Positions 50,216 to 61,000 of a stretch of DNA of 64,000 bases are shown here, piece after piece. Numbering within the stretch: the stretch's first letter is position 1; the number at the start of each line of letters is the position of its first letter. Origin of the DNA: Bartonella phoceensis (GTDB lineage: Bacteria > Pseudomonadota > Alphaproteobacteria > Rhizobiales > Rhizobiaceae); assembly GCF_902825145.1 (NCBI RefSeq), contig NZ_CADEAD010000002.1, positions 356,173 through 420,172 of the forward strand, written 5' to 3'. The position numbers and the translations under genes were made by a program. The notes below the pieces were generated by a model, which was not told the DNA's origin, ran no database searches, and worked only from the letters and a program-made list of their open reading frames with translations.

Positions 50216-51250
50216 GTGCTATTGATGTTTTTTTGGATGCCGAGTATTATTTTTTCACCTATTTGGAGTGTATTAGCGGATAAATACAATCGTAAAATAC
50301 AGATTATTATTTCAAACCTTATCAGAGATTTAGTGATTGTGGATTGGGTAATATTTTGGCAGTTTGGCATAGAAATTGATTTAATGTTCCTATTTACCCT
50401 CTTGGGTATTTTGATCTCTTTTTATATGCCATCAGCTATTTCTTTAATTCAAAATATTGTTTCAAAAGAACAGTTGATTAGTGCAAATGCAACTATTGAT
50501 ATTGTCTATTGGCACGATCGTAGGTATGGGATTAAGTGGATTTATACTTGCTGATGCAAGAATAAAAGGAACTCTCTTGATAGGTAATATTCCTTTCATT
50601 ATTGCTGATTTATTTAATTGTGATGAGGATACCTAAAACCCAAAGATATGAAAGGGGAAACCAGAAAAACTGGTGGAAAATTATATCTCCTCATTTGGTT
50701 ATTTTAAGCAGAATTCAGTTCTTTTTATGCCTTAGATAAGTCAGATGATTATTATGACTCTTTTGAAGACTATTCTTGTCATTCTGATTCCTTATACACA
50801 AGAAATTTTGACAGCGAGTATCAAGGCTTTTGCAATATTTTAAGTGCTTTATTCAGCAGGCGTTTTTAGTGGTACACTTCTTTCATCATTTTTTTATAAA
50901 GTTTTATCCATAATAAAAACATTCGCACTTTTATTAGCTGTTATAGCTATCGGTTTTGTTATTTTATCTGCATATATTTTTATTGTATTTTCTGTTTATT
51001 TCATGGTTGGATTTGGGTTTTTCAGTTGGGATCTTTCAATTTCTTTATCACAATTTTATTGTGATCCAGAATATTAGGGAAGATGACAGGTCAGTTTTAA
51101 TGGTATCTGGGTGCCTTATCCTTGGAGTTTATCCACTTATGGAAAGAGATACCAAAGGTATTGCGCCTCAGTCTCTATACTTTTTTCAAAGTATTATTGA
51201 AATTGCTGGAATATTTACCGCTCTGTCTTATGAGAATGGAAAACAATAAC
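50216..51250 (+). pseudogene. MFS exporter relic
   Basis: The first frame (50216-50554) reads IIFSPIWSVLADKYNRKIQI, the conserved MFS loop D-(K/R)-x-(N/G)-R-(K/R) after helix 2, then more helices and SLIQNIVSKEQLISANA. Further helices occur in shifted frames (IVGMGLSGFILADARIKG; YSAGVFSGTLLSSFF; FALLLAVIAIGFVILSAY). At least four lesions. The layout is that of small-molecule or siderophore exporters of about 400 residues. Confidence 0.7.
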
Positions 51251-51457
51251 TTGTATTCAGGCGCCGTAAACACTTGTTATTCTGCAATCATTGACGATTC
51301 TTCATATCTAACACGTTATTTAAAAGGGCAGAGCAGACAAACACCACGACTAAGATAGGTCTTTAACAAATAAAACATAAATCTGATGTGTATTATGAAA
51401 TGTACATTGCTTGTCGAGGAAACACGAGGAAGCATTGATCACCTCTTCGTCCAAACG

Positions 51458-51727
51458 TTATTTATGTTCTTCAAAACCCATATGAATTACTGTATCATTC
51501 TCGTCTTCATTGGAATGAAATTTTCTACAACGGCGCAATGTTTGTATAACTTCCTTTTTAAAAACTACATCTGTTTCGCTTAAACGGTGAATACTTAATT
51601 CCAGTTCAAGAGATAAAGCTAAATCCACACACAATTTAAGCTCTTCTCCAATATCAAAGCCGCGTTGATAGTCATCATAAAGACCAACAAGTGTATCGGA
51701 TAATTCTTTATCGCATAAAGAGGTCAT
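51458..51727 (-). CDS. Conserved-looking small hypothetical protein (89 aa)
   Basis: Intact frame starting MTSLCDKELSDTLVGLYDDY, with GGAGGA eight bases upstream of the ATG. It begins one base after the stop of the 213-codon gene, so the two are probably co-translated. The product is acidic and mostly helical by eye, with two cysteines (residues 5 and 33) and one near residue 67. I do not recognise a family. Its intactness inside a decayed region suggests selection or recent arrival. Confidence 0.7.
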   Translation of the reverse strand: MTSLCDKELSDTLVGLYDDYQRGFDIGEELKLCVDLALSLELELSIHRLSETDVVFKKEVIQTLRRCRKFHSNEDENDTVIHMGFEEHK

Positions 51728-51728
51728 A

Positions 51729-52370
51729 CTAATTCCTCCACGTTGCGTTTTTCCATACGACTTTGATATGTTTAGGTTTCATCCCATTCTCATCACCAAC
51801 AATTGCCATGTATACTAACATCATGATTTTGTCAATTTGGTGCAAAACGCCATCTTTTAAACCAATGCTTAACAGGAACGTTATTGCTTCAGAATTTTTA
51901 ATTTCCCCATCATGAAAATGCTCGGTAATATCTTCGCTATAGGGTTTGCGGTATTTAAGATGTATTGCCAAGTGGTTTTTAATTTGCGTGTAAGTGGGAT
52001 CATTTTGATGATGAACCAAATGCCTGAAGATCTTATGATTGCCAACGAAAGCCAAATCATTGCCATTGATATCAATCAAATGGCGCAATCGATTAATTGT
52101 TTTAATGATAAGATTTTGTGCCTGAACAATAACCAACAACACACCACTTCCCACATGCTTTAATTTTTTGTCAATGGCATGGGGTAAATGGATGGGATTG
52201 TATTCCACTACATTATGTTCTGCTGCTATACCATTTAACATATCATAAACACTGCACATATGCGGGTTTATGGTATCATGATTATTGCTGTTTTGCACTA
52301 ATCTATTGGGTTGGTTTTGGGTATGCACCCAAGATATTTTTTTAGTTATGAGGTTTATTATATACTTCAT
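51729..52370 (-). CDS. Hypothetical protein (213 aa), first gene of a two-gene unit
   Basis: Intact frame starting MKYIINLITKKISWVHTQNQ with AAAGGAGA six bases upstream. The middle is rich in histidine and asparagine (residues about 110-160: FRHLVHHQNDPTYTQIKNHL). The C-terminal third resembles a compact helical domain (EAITFLLSIGLKDGVLHQID). No signal peptide or membrane helix. Function unknown; the context (phage repressor relic upstream, phage tail relic downstream) hints at a mobile-element origin. Confidence 0.7.
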   Translation of the reverse strand: MKYIINLITKKISWVHTQNQPNRLVQNSNNHDTINPHMCSVYDMLNGIAAEHNVVEYNPIHLPHAIDKKLKHVGSGVLLVIVQAQNLIIKTINRLRHLIDINGNDLAFVGNHKIFRHLVHHQNDPTYTQIKNHLAIHLKYRKPYSEDITEHFHDGEIKNSEAITFLLSIGLKDGVLHQIDKIMMLVYMAIVGDENGMKPKHIKVVWKNATWRN

Positions 52371-52385
52371 TATAATCTCCTTTAT

Positions 52386-52502
52386 CTATTTCTGGGGAAG
52401 TTGAATCATTTCATGCACCTCACTTTGAGAAGAAAAATGTTTAAGAGCTTGGTGCAAATGCTTATTAAATTTTTACACTTTCAAAGTTTCGTCATTATTC
52501 AT
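52386..52502 (-). pseudogene. Small ORF (38 codons) with in-frame stop, upstream of the 213-aa gene
   Basis: ATG 52502 reads MNNDETLKV, then TAA at codon 10, then KFNKHLHQALKHFSSQSEVH EMIQLPQK to TAG 52386, 16 bp before the 213-codon start. GGGAGG lies about 14 bases upstream of the ATG. It looks like a third member of the unit that has been inactivated, or a second start at a later codon. Confidence 0.35.
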
Positions 52503-52759
52503 TTTAAGTGCTAATTACCTCCCTTGCTTTAACTAAATTGGCTCACTTTTGGTTTTATTGGAAACGTAGCTTTTAAGGACTTATGCTTTTATTCATCCCT
52601 AAAAGAACGAGCAGGCATAGCTTGTAAATGCCCAGCTTTTGAATAATTGGTGATGATCTTATTGTTTATAGCGCATCAAAATTATTTTGCTCATTTCGTG
52701 TTGATTTTTAGACATTGATAAACCTTTTCAACTTATGTCATTAAAAAAACTTCTGGGAA

Positions 52760-53364
52760 ATGCGTTTGTATATCCTTGCAGTGAGGTTTAAACAGCAATA
52801 TTACATAGGACGGAGTGAACAAGAGCGACGGTATTGTATTTTTTTCTGCTTTGAAAGTGCGACACCTAAAACTGAGCTAGCAAAACGTTTTCGTGAAGTG
52901 CAGTGCATATTTGGGTTCACGGAGCGTAAACAGTTTATTGAACATCTTGATTTAACTGCTAGTTCCATAGGAATTTATAAAACCGGTATTAGTGAACCTA
53001 CAGCCTCTGCTCTTTCTAAATATCAAGAAATTTGTGGTGTTTTATTAGATTGGCTTATAACTGGTAAAGGTAAAATGTTCACAGACATAGTAAAGGTGAA
53101 AACATTGGGTTTAGACTGCAAGCGATCTCTGCTGGCGTTATGAAAAAGCTTGGATATTTAGCTTATACGATCTATCATGATGTAAAAAACAACGTTTCCC
53201 TCTGAAGATGTAGCAGAATTGGCAGCAGAGCTTTATGGAAAGTTGCAAGAACTTATTCAAAACATCAACGATATGAAAGAAGTCAGCCCCTTTTAAAACT
53301 TCACTTAAAACGCCAAATCGAAGCTAAAAGAGCACATTACACAGCCCCAAAGTATACGGACTAA
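52760..53364 (+). pseudogene. Phage CI/Cro-type repressor relic
   Basis: The frame 52760-53143 contains ELAKRFREVQCIFGFTERKQ, DLTASSIGIYKTGISEPTAS and CGVLLDWLITGKGKMF, the helix-turn-helix and following segment of XRE-family phage repressors. After the stop, coherent protein continues in other frames (MKKLGYLAYTIYHDVKNN; SEDVAELAAELYGKLQELIQ; LHLKRQIEAKRAHY), implying at least two frameshifts. The true N-terminus is unclear. Confidence 0.65.
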
Positions 53365-54880
53365 CAACCCTCTAAAAGAAAAATCTTTTTTGCTGTAAAA
53401 TTCCGTGTAAAGGACAGCGCATTGAATGATAAAATATCCGTACAGACTAATAAGTTATTATATATTCCTTTTTAACGTTATCTTCTTTCATTGAATACAA
53501 AGCTTCATGTGATACAACAGATTCACGGAATGAATTTTTTGTCTATTCGGCATATTTTATCGTTTTAATAGGTGGGGAAATATTTTCACAACAAACATAT
53601 TTATTCAAATAATTATATTATTGGTATATCAGTGAAAAGACAAATACAGTTATAATAAAAGTTTAACCTGCAAATAATTTACTTTTTTACTATTCTTATA
53701 TTTTTTTGTTTTGTATTAGCCTCAATAAAAGAAAAGGCGCAATTATTTAGAATATACCATTTGATGAAAAGAAAAATCCGTAGGAATCTCATATTAATAA
53801 ATAGAAAAACACTTCACTGTTTTATATAATAGGATGCGCATTTTTTAGGGGCACCCGTATTTTGGATATACATGTTAGACTGTGACGAAGATCAGAAATT
53901 GTATCTGATATAACCGTTGAAATTAAGCTATATGCATTTTCTATCATGTTTGCTCAGTAAAAAATCTATGACGTATGTATTTTCAGGCGGCATCTTTTTT
54001 GTTTTGTTCATGCAAAAATCTAAATAAATCTCATGATTTATCGATGGGAAATGTGTTTAAAGAATGTTTTATACAATTTTTTGTAAGAAAAATTTAACAT
54101 AAGAATACTGTTTAATGAAGTTAAATTTACTTATAAAAGAATACAGTTAATATATAGATAATAAAATAATATGATATGTAACAAACAAGGTAGAAATTTT
54201 TTTCAGAAAGAAAATAGTCTTTATAGAAACTTTCTATAATATGCTTTTATTTAAAAAATAATACAGAAAATAATAAAAATATAATTGATTATTTTGAAAA
54301 TAAGAGATAGAATGAAGAATTATATTTGTTTATATGTGCTCTATAAAAACCATACGGAAATGAAAAACACTAATTATTACAATAATTTGATTTACATAGA
54401 GAAAAAATAAAAGGTAACATATACAAAGAAAAATAAAAATAAAAGAAATTTTATACAACTTATCTATTTTTTATAAATCATATCAAATTAAAAATGAAAT
54501 ATTTTTTATATGAATCTCCTAATTATAGATAAAAATCTTTCTATCAAAGACACATAACATATTATATATCAGATTATTTCATACAAGATATTAATATTTT
54601 TATGATGCGTAATCTATATTACATTGTTAAATAAGTCTAAAAAAATCATAAACTTATACTTATAAAAATAGATATCATCAAAAATCACTTTTTGTATTTA
54701 ATAATAAGTATTTTTACAAATTAATGAAAAATAATTTTTAATACTCTTGTCATTTTTCTTATGAGCTTTATCTGAAAGACAGAATTGCTCTTTCATAAGA
54801 CGTTTTTTGTATGAGATGAATTGCGATATTTTTGGATGGAAATGATGTAATATTTTTAAAGTTTGTGTTTTTATTTATTT
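53365..54880. other. 1.5-kb very AT-rich non-coding region upstream of the adhesin
   Basis: No supported gene. Long A/T runs dominate, especially 53.7-54.75 kb, which looks clearly more AT-rich than the surrounding genome. The adhesin promoter must lie here or in the leader. Such DNA is a natural target for xenogeneic silencers of the H-NS/MucR/Ros class, though none is shown to bind. Confidence 0.55.
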
Positions 54881-54954
54881 TTTAGCTTGAATCCTTCTAG
54901 CTAAAAGGGTTGGGGACTTTTCTAGATTCAATGTTGTTACAGAGATTTTAGGAT

Positions 54955-54978
54955 GATGCCGTAAGGAATACCGGCGTC
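54955..54978 (+). promoter_or_regulatory. Hairpin in the adhesin leader
   Basis: GATGCCG (54955-54961) and CGGCGTC (54972-54978) form a 7-bp stem with one G-U pair and a 10-nt loop. A second, bulged inverted repeat (TTGAATC...CTAG / CTAGATTCAA) lies at about 54888-54932. Both are in the 110-200 nt before the adhesin start and stand out from the AT-rich DNA to the left. Possible structured 5' untranslated region. Confidence 0.45.
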
Positions 54979-55090
54979 AGAGGGGGAAGGTTTTATCTTT
55001 ATTTATTTGTTTTTGGGGTGCGCAAACATGGAGTTTGGCCATGGGATTTTTGTGCATTGTGTTGATATTGACTCTGTTGGAGGAGGTTCT

Positions 55091-58000
55091 ATGAAAAAAT
55101 ATTCAAAACCAAATTTGGTTAAAGCGGTCTCAGTAGGAGTCGCGATAACTGCATTATTATCAAGTGTTTCTCCTATTTTTGCTGCAAATCTTGCAATACT
55201 AGGACAAACTGTTAAAAGTACGAATGGTCCTGGTGTTTTGTATAAAAATGGAAGCCATGGGAGTGTTGTTCTAATTGGTGATGATGACTTCTGTGGGGTA
55301 GATAATGTTAAGGGTCGTGGTGGTGAAATACAAAAAAATATTGCCGATAGTCAACGAATAACTGTAGAGGAACAATATCTAAGATTCCTTAAAGGCTACA
55401 ATGCTCCAGGCGGGGGTAACCCTTATGGTACGCACAGTGAGCAGATTACTTGGGTAAGTGAGGGAAGGTTGAGTGGCAATAACAGTTATATGGGAAAATC
55501 TAGTACTGACGGTACTGCTAATGCTATGCCTGAGGCTTTTGGTGTTTATTCTTTTGCAACCGGTTGTGGGTCTTCTGCAACGGGGAATTATTCAACAGCG
55601 TTTGGTGCAGGAGCAACTGCAAAAGCTGCTGGAGCACAAGCTTTTGGTGTTTCTGCACTTGCAGGCGGTACAGTGAGTGTGGCGTTAGGTATGGGATCAG
55701 AAGCTGGGGGAGAAGCTTCAGTTGCTGTTGGTGGGCTTGCAACTGCTTCTGGTAGCAACAGTATTGCTGTAGGGGCAGAGGCAAAGGCAGCAAAGAATTA
55801 TTCGATTGCGATAGGTTTAGATTCTGAAGCCAAAGGTTCAGGTTCTATTGCAATAGGAAGCAGGCTCTCTGATAGAACTGAAGCAGGTAATCCTGAGAGA
55901 AAAGTAATAGCGGAGGGTGAAAATTCTGTTGCTATAGGGACGCATACTTACGGTAAAGGGGAAGATTCTGTTGCCATTGGTGCAAATGCGCAAGCACTTG
56001 TTAGAGATGGTGTTGCTGTAGGTGGAGCGTCTGTCTCTCGTGTTGAAAAGGGCATTAAAGGTTATGATCCTGCAACAGGTCAAGAGACAACAAAAATTGA
56101 TGTGGCATGGAAAAGTACAGCAGGAGCTTTTAGTGTTGGTGATGTTGGTGCGAGTGAAGGGAAAATAACACGACAAATTACAGGAGTGGCTGCTGGTACG
56201 GAAGATACTGATGCTGTGAATGTGGCACAGTTAAAAGCTATAAGCGCTGCGGCATCAGGAGCTTGGAAGCTTTCTGTTAACGATGAAAATTCTACAGACG
56301 TGAATCCAGGCAGCACAATAGATTTTTCAGTAGAAGATGCGAAAGTAGGAAAAGACAACTTAACGATTAAAAGAGAAACTCAACAGAATAAGCATAAGAT
56401 CAAATTTGCTTTAAATGATAATCTTAAGTTAACGAGCGTCACCACAGGGCGAAGCACGATGAGTGATGATGGCTTTATTATTAACAATGGGCCAAGAATG
56501 TCTATTGATGGCTTTATGGTTGGTGATGAGAATGCTCCAAGTATGACTGTTGAGGGTATTAATGCTGGCAAGAAAAAGATCATAAACGTGGCAGACGCGA
56601 CTGATGATTATGATGCTGTAAATTATAAACAGCTGAAAGATATAAAAGATTCTGTTACAACGCGTTGGCAACTTACCGTTAATGGTCAAAATGCTACATC
56701 TATTGGACAAAACGAGACAGTAAATTTCCAAGCTGATAACAAGAAAGGTAATCAGAATATCAAGATTGTAGGAGATGATAAACGCAACGTCACATTTGAT
56801 TTAGCTGAGGATATTACAGTGACGAGTGTCACTACAGGTAACAGCATAATGAGCAACCAGGGCTTTGGGTTTATTAATGGTGGTCCCAAGATAAGTATGG
56901 ATGGTATTAATGCTGGTAGTAAAAATATCATAAACGTAGCAGACGGGACTAGACCTAACGATGCAGTAAATTATAAGCAATTGAAAAATCTACAAGAAAT
57001 CGTTTTAACACAAGGTTGGTATCTTTTGGTCAATGGTGAAAACGAAAGCAAAATTGTAAATGGGAGTACAGTAGATCTTGTTGCGGATCAGAATGAAGAA
57101 CCAAATATCATAATTAAAAAAAACGATGATAAAGTCGAGTTTTCTTTAAATAAACGTATTGAAGTAGAAACTGTTCTTACCAAGGGTGCCTTTATGAATG
57201 AAATAGGACTTGGGGTCACGGATGGGGCAAGCATAACTACGCAAGGTATTGATGCTGGTAATAAAATAATTACAGGCGTGCTTAAGGGGGAAAAAGGTAC
57301 CGATGCTGTTAATGTTGCACAATTGAATGAAATGAAAGTCCAAATAGCAGATAATAGCCTTGTTAAATGGGATGACGGCAAAAAACTTATTACCATTGGT
57401 GCTCAAAAAGAAGGAATTGAAATCAATATTACTAATAGTAAAGGTGAAAGTCGAATTATTGATGGCGTTAGAGATGGAAAAGTCAGCTATGATTCAAAAG
57501 AAGCAATCAATGGTTCTCAGTTCTTCAATTATGCTGATAATGTATCAGAATATTTTGGTGGTGAAACAGATGTGATTAATGGTTTTAAACCCACTTTTAC
57601 TGTTCAGCATACCACACACAACAATGTAACGGATGCTTTTGCAGATGTCGATACTTTTATCACGGATATCTATCAGCAGATTACAAACGTAACAAATAAT
57701 AGCCTTGTTAAATGGGATGAGGACACAAAACGTATTACCATTGGTGAAGAAAAAGGCGGTACGAAAATTGATATCACAGGCACTAGTGGAGAGCGGACTA
57801 TTGCAGGTGTGAAAGGTGGAAAAATTTCAGAAGATTCAACAGAAGCGATAAATGGTAGCCAGATTAATAAAATATCTGGAAATATTGCAGAATTCTTTGG
57901 TGGTGATGCAGCATTTCAGGATGGTGCTTTTGTAGGTCCTACATATAATTTATCTAAAGTTTCTACAGATGGTACTGTAAAACAGGATACTTTTAAAAAT

Positions 58001-61000
58001 GTTGGTGATGCTTTGACAGGTCTTGATGCGAATGTCAAAAACGTGAATAGTCGTCTGACACATGTTACTAATGAATTTAATCAGAAGTTTGATAATTTCT
58101 CTCAAGATGCTTTACTTTGGAGTGAAAATGAGCGTGCATTTGTTGCACTTCATGGACCAAAGGGCGGAAAAACAGATAGTAAGATTACCTATCTTTTAGA
58201 TGGTGAGATTGCTCCAGATTCCTCTGATGCTGTAAATGGTTCCCAAATTTATTTTATGGGCAGTAAACTTGCTGAATATTTTGGTGGTGGAGCATCATTT
58301 AAAGATGGTACTCTTACGCCACCAAAATATAGCTTACCTATTATTTTCGAAGATGGTACGATAGGAAAAGTCGATCATCATGATGTTGGTTCCGCATTGG
58401 AAAGTCTTAATGGGAATGTCACAAACGTGAATAATCGTTTGACGAATGTTGCTAATGAATTTACTAAAAAATTTGATGTTCTTTCTCAAGATGCTTTACT
58501 TTGGGATGAAGAAGAACAAGCATTTGTGGCGCTTCATGGGAAAGATGGGAATCAAACAAAAAGTAAGATTAGCTATCTTAAGGATGGTGAAATTCATAAA
58601 GAATCAACAGATGCTGTGAATGGTTCCCAAATTTATTCTATAAGCAGTAAAATTGCTTCTCATTTTGGTGGTGGTGCTGGATATAATAACAATGGAGAAT
58701 GGAACAGTCCTACTTTCCATGTCTATCATATCAACGATGATGGTACTGTCTCTGAGAAACCCTATGATAATGTTGCAGATGCTTTTGGAGGTGTAAACAA
58801 TTCTTTCGCCCAGATTCACAATCAAATCTCTAATATAACAGAAAATAGCCTTGTGAAGCAGGAGGGAGAAAGCGGTTTGATCACTATTGGTAAAGCAACC
58901 GGTGGTACAAAAATCAGTATTACAAATAAAAATGATCAAGAGAGAACACTTGCTGGTGTAAAAGATGGAGAACTCTCTCAAACATCCACTGAAGCTGTAA
59001 ATGGTTCACAACTCTTTAAGACAAATGGAAATGTCAAAACTGTTACTGATAACTTATCAAAAGCTGTTCAAAATATATCCAAATATTTTGGTGGCGGCAC
59101 AGATGTACTTGCCGGTATAGAACCAACCTTCTTAATTCAGGGTAAGCCATATCATAATGTTACAGATGCGTTTTCTAGTGTAAATACTTCCATTACAAAT
59201 ATTGATAATAAAATTACTGAGATGAAAGAAAATAGTCTTGTCCAACAAAAAAGCATTTCAGATATTATCACTATTGGTGCGAAAACAGCTGGTACTGAAA
59301 TGAATATTGCAGGATATGGCAATGTAGCACGTTCTATTTCTGGTGTAAAAGCAGCAGAGAAAGGTGATGAAGCTGTTAACAAAGACCAGCTTGATGAAAG
59401 CATAGAAAGGATTTCAAATGATGTTAGGATAGCAAGTGCTGCTGCTGTTCTCTACGATAAAAATGAAGATGGTACTGTTAATTATGATAGTGTGACTTTA
59501 GGTGGCGAAAGGGGCGCAAAACCAGTGGCCCTCCTTAATGTCAAGGATGGTAAAATTTCTCAAGATTCTCATGATGCCGTTAATGGTAGCCAAATTAATA
59601 AAATATCAGGAGATATTGCGAATTACTTTGGTGGTAATGCTTCATTCAAAGATGGTACTTTTAAAGGACCAAAATATACTTTATCTACTATTGTTGAAGA
59701 TGGCCAGGTAGCAAAAGTTAACTATTATAATGTTGGTGATGCTTTGACAGGGCTTGATGCGAATGTCAAAAGTGTGAATAATCGTCTAACGAATGTAGCT
59801 AATAACTTTAATCAAAAAATTGAAGGTATTTCTAAAGATGCTTTACTGTGGGATGATGAAGAACAGGCATTTGTTGCACGTCATGAAAAGGACGGACAGA
59901 AGACAAACAGCAAGCTTAAATATCTTTTAGATGGTGACATTTCTAAAGGTTCAACCGATGCCATTACGGGCAATCAGCTTTTTCTCATGAGCAATCAACT
60001 TGCTGCGTATTTCGGTGGTGGTGCTAAATATGAGAATGGCAAATGGACAGCACCTAATTTCAAGATTGTTCAAGTCAATGCTGATGGTACAACTGTTGAG
60101 AAAAGCCATAATAATGTTGCTGAAGCTTTTGATGGTATTAATAATGGTATGTCGAATATTAATAATCGGATTGATGATGTCATCAACAAGGTCGATTCAG
60201 ATGCTTTAAAGTGGAATAAACAAAAAGGAGCCTATGATGCTGGTCGCAATGGTCAGCCAAGTAAGATTATCAATGTAGCTGACGGCAAAATTGAAAAAGG
60301 TTCGAAAGACGCAGTCAATGGTGGACAGCTTTGGGAAACCAATGAACGTATTACGGGTGTTGAAAAAGATGTTAAGCATATCTCAAACAGAGTTGATAAC
60401 ATTTCCAATACGATTGCTGATATTGGTAACACAGTTCTCAATATTGATGCCAAAGTTGATAATATTGAGAATAAAGTTAACGATATTGCTGAGGATGCTG
60501 TTCGCTATGATAGAGATGAAAACGGTAAAAAAACCAATAAAATTACTTTGAAAGGTAGCGATGCCAGTGAACCTGTGTTGATTGACAATGTTGCTGATGG
60601 TCGTATCGAGAAGGGTTCAAAAGAAGCTGTAAATGGTGGACAACTTCATGATTACACCAAAGAACAGATGAAACTTGTTCTCGATGAATCAAAGCACTAC
60701 ACAGATCGGCGGGTAAACAATATCGTGGTTGATGCAATCGACGATGCCGTTGAACGCGCTAATAACTACACCAATATGAAGTTTGATGCTTTAAATTATA
60801 GCATAGAAAATGTAAGAAAAGAGGCAAGCCAAGCAGCGGCTATTGGTTTAGCAGTGTCTAACTTACGCTATAATGATACACCTGGAAAACTAAGTGTTGG
60901 ATTTGGTAGTGGCTTATGGCGTAGTCAATCTGCGTTTGCCTTTGGTGCTGGTTATACATCAGAGAAGGGAAATATTCGGTCGAATGTATCTGTCACAACT

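Noticed and set aside
51912..52163. 83-codon plus-strand frame opposite the 213-codon gene
   Set aside because: The minus-strand frame is longer, has a strong ribosome-binding site and is coupled to the next gene.
55007..55090. 28-residue N-terminal extension of the adhesin as an extended signal peptide
   Set aside because: The AGGAGG immediately before ATG 55091 and the standard signal peptide after it favour the shorter start; the extension lacks the extended signal-peptide pattern.
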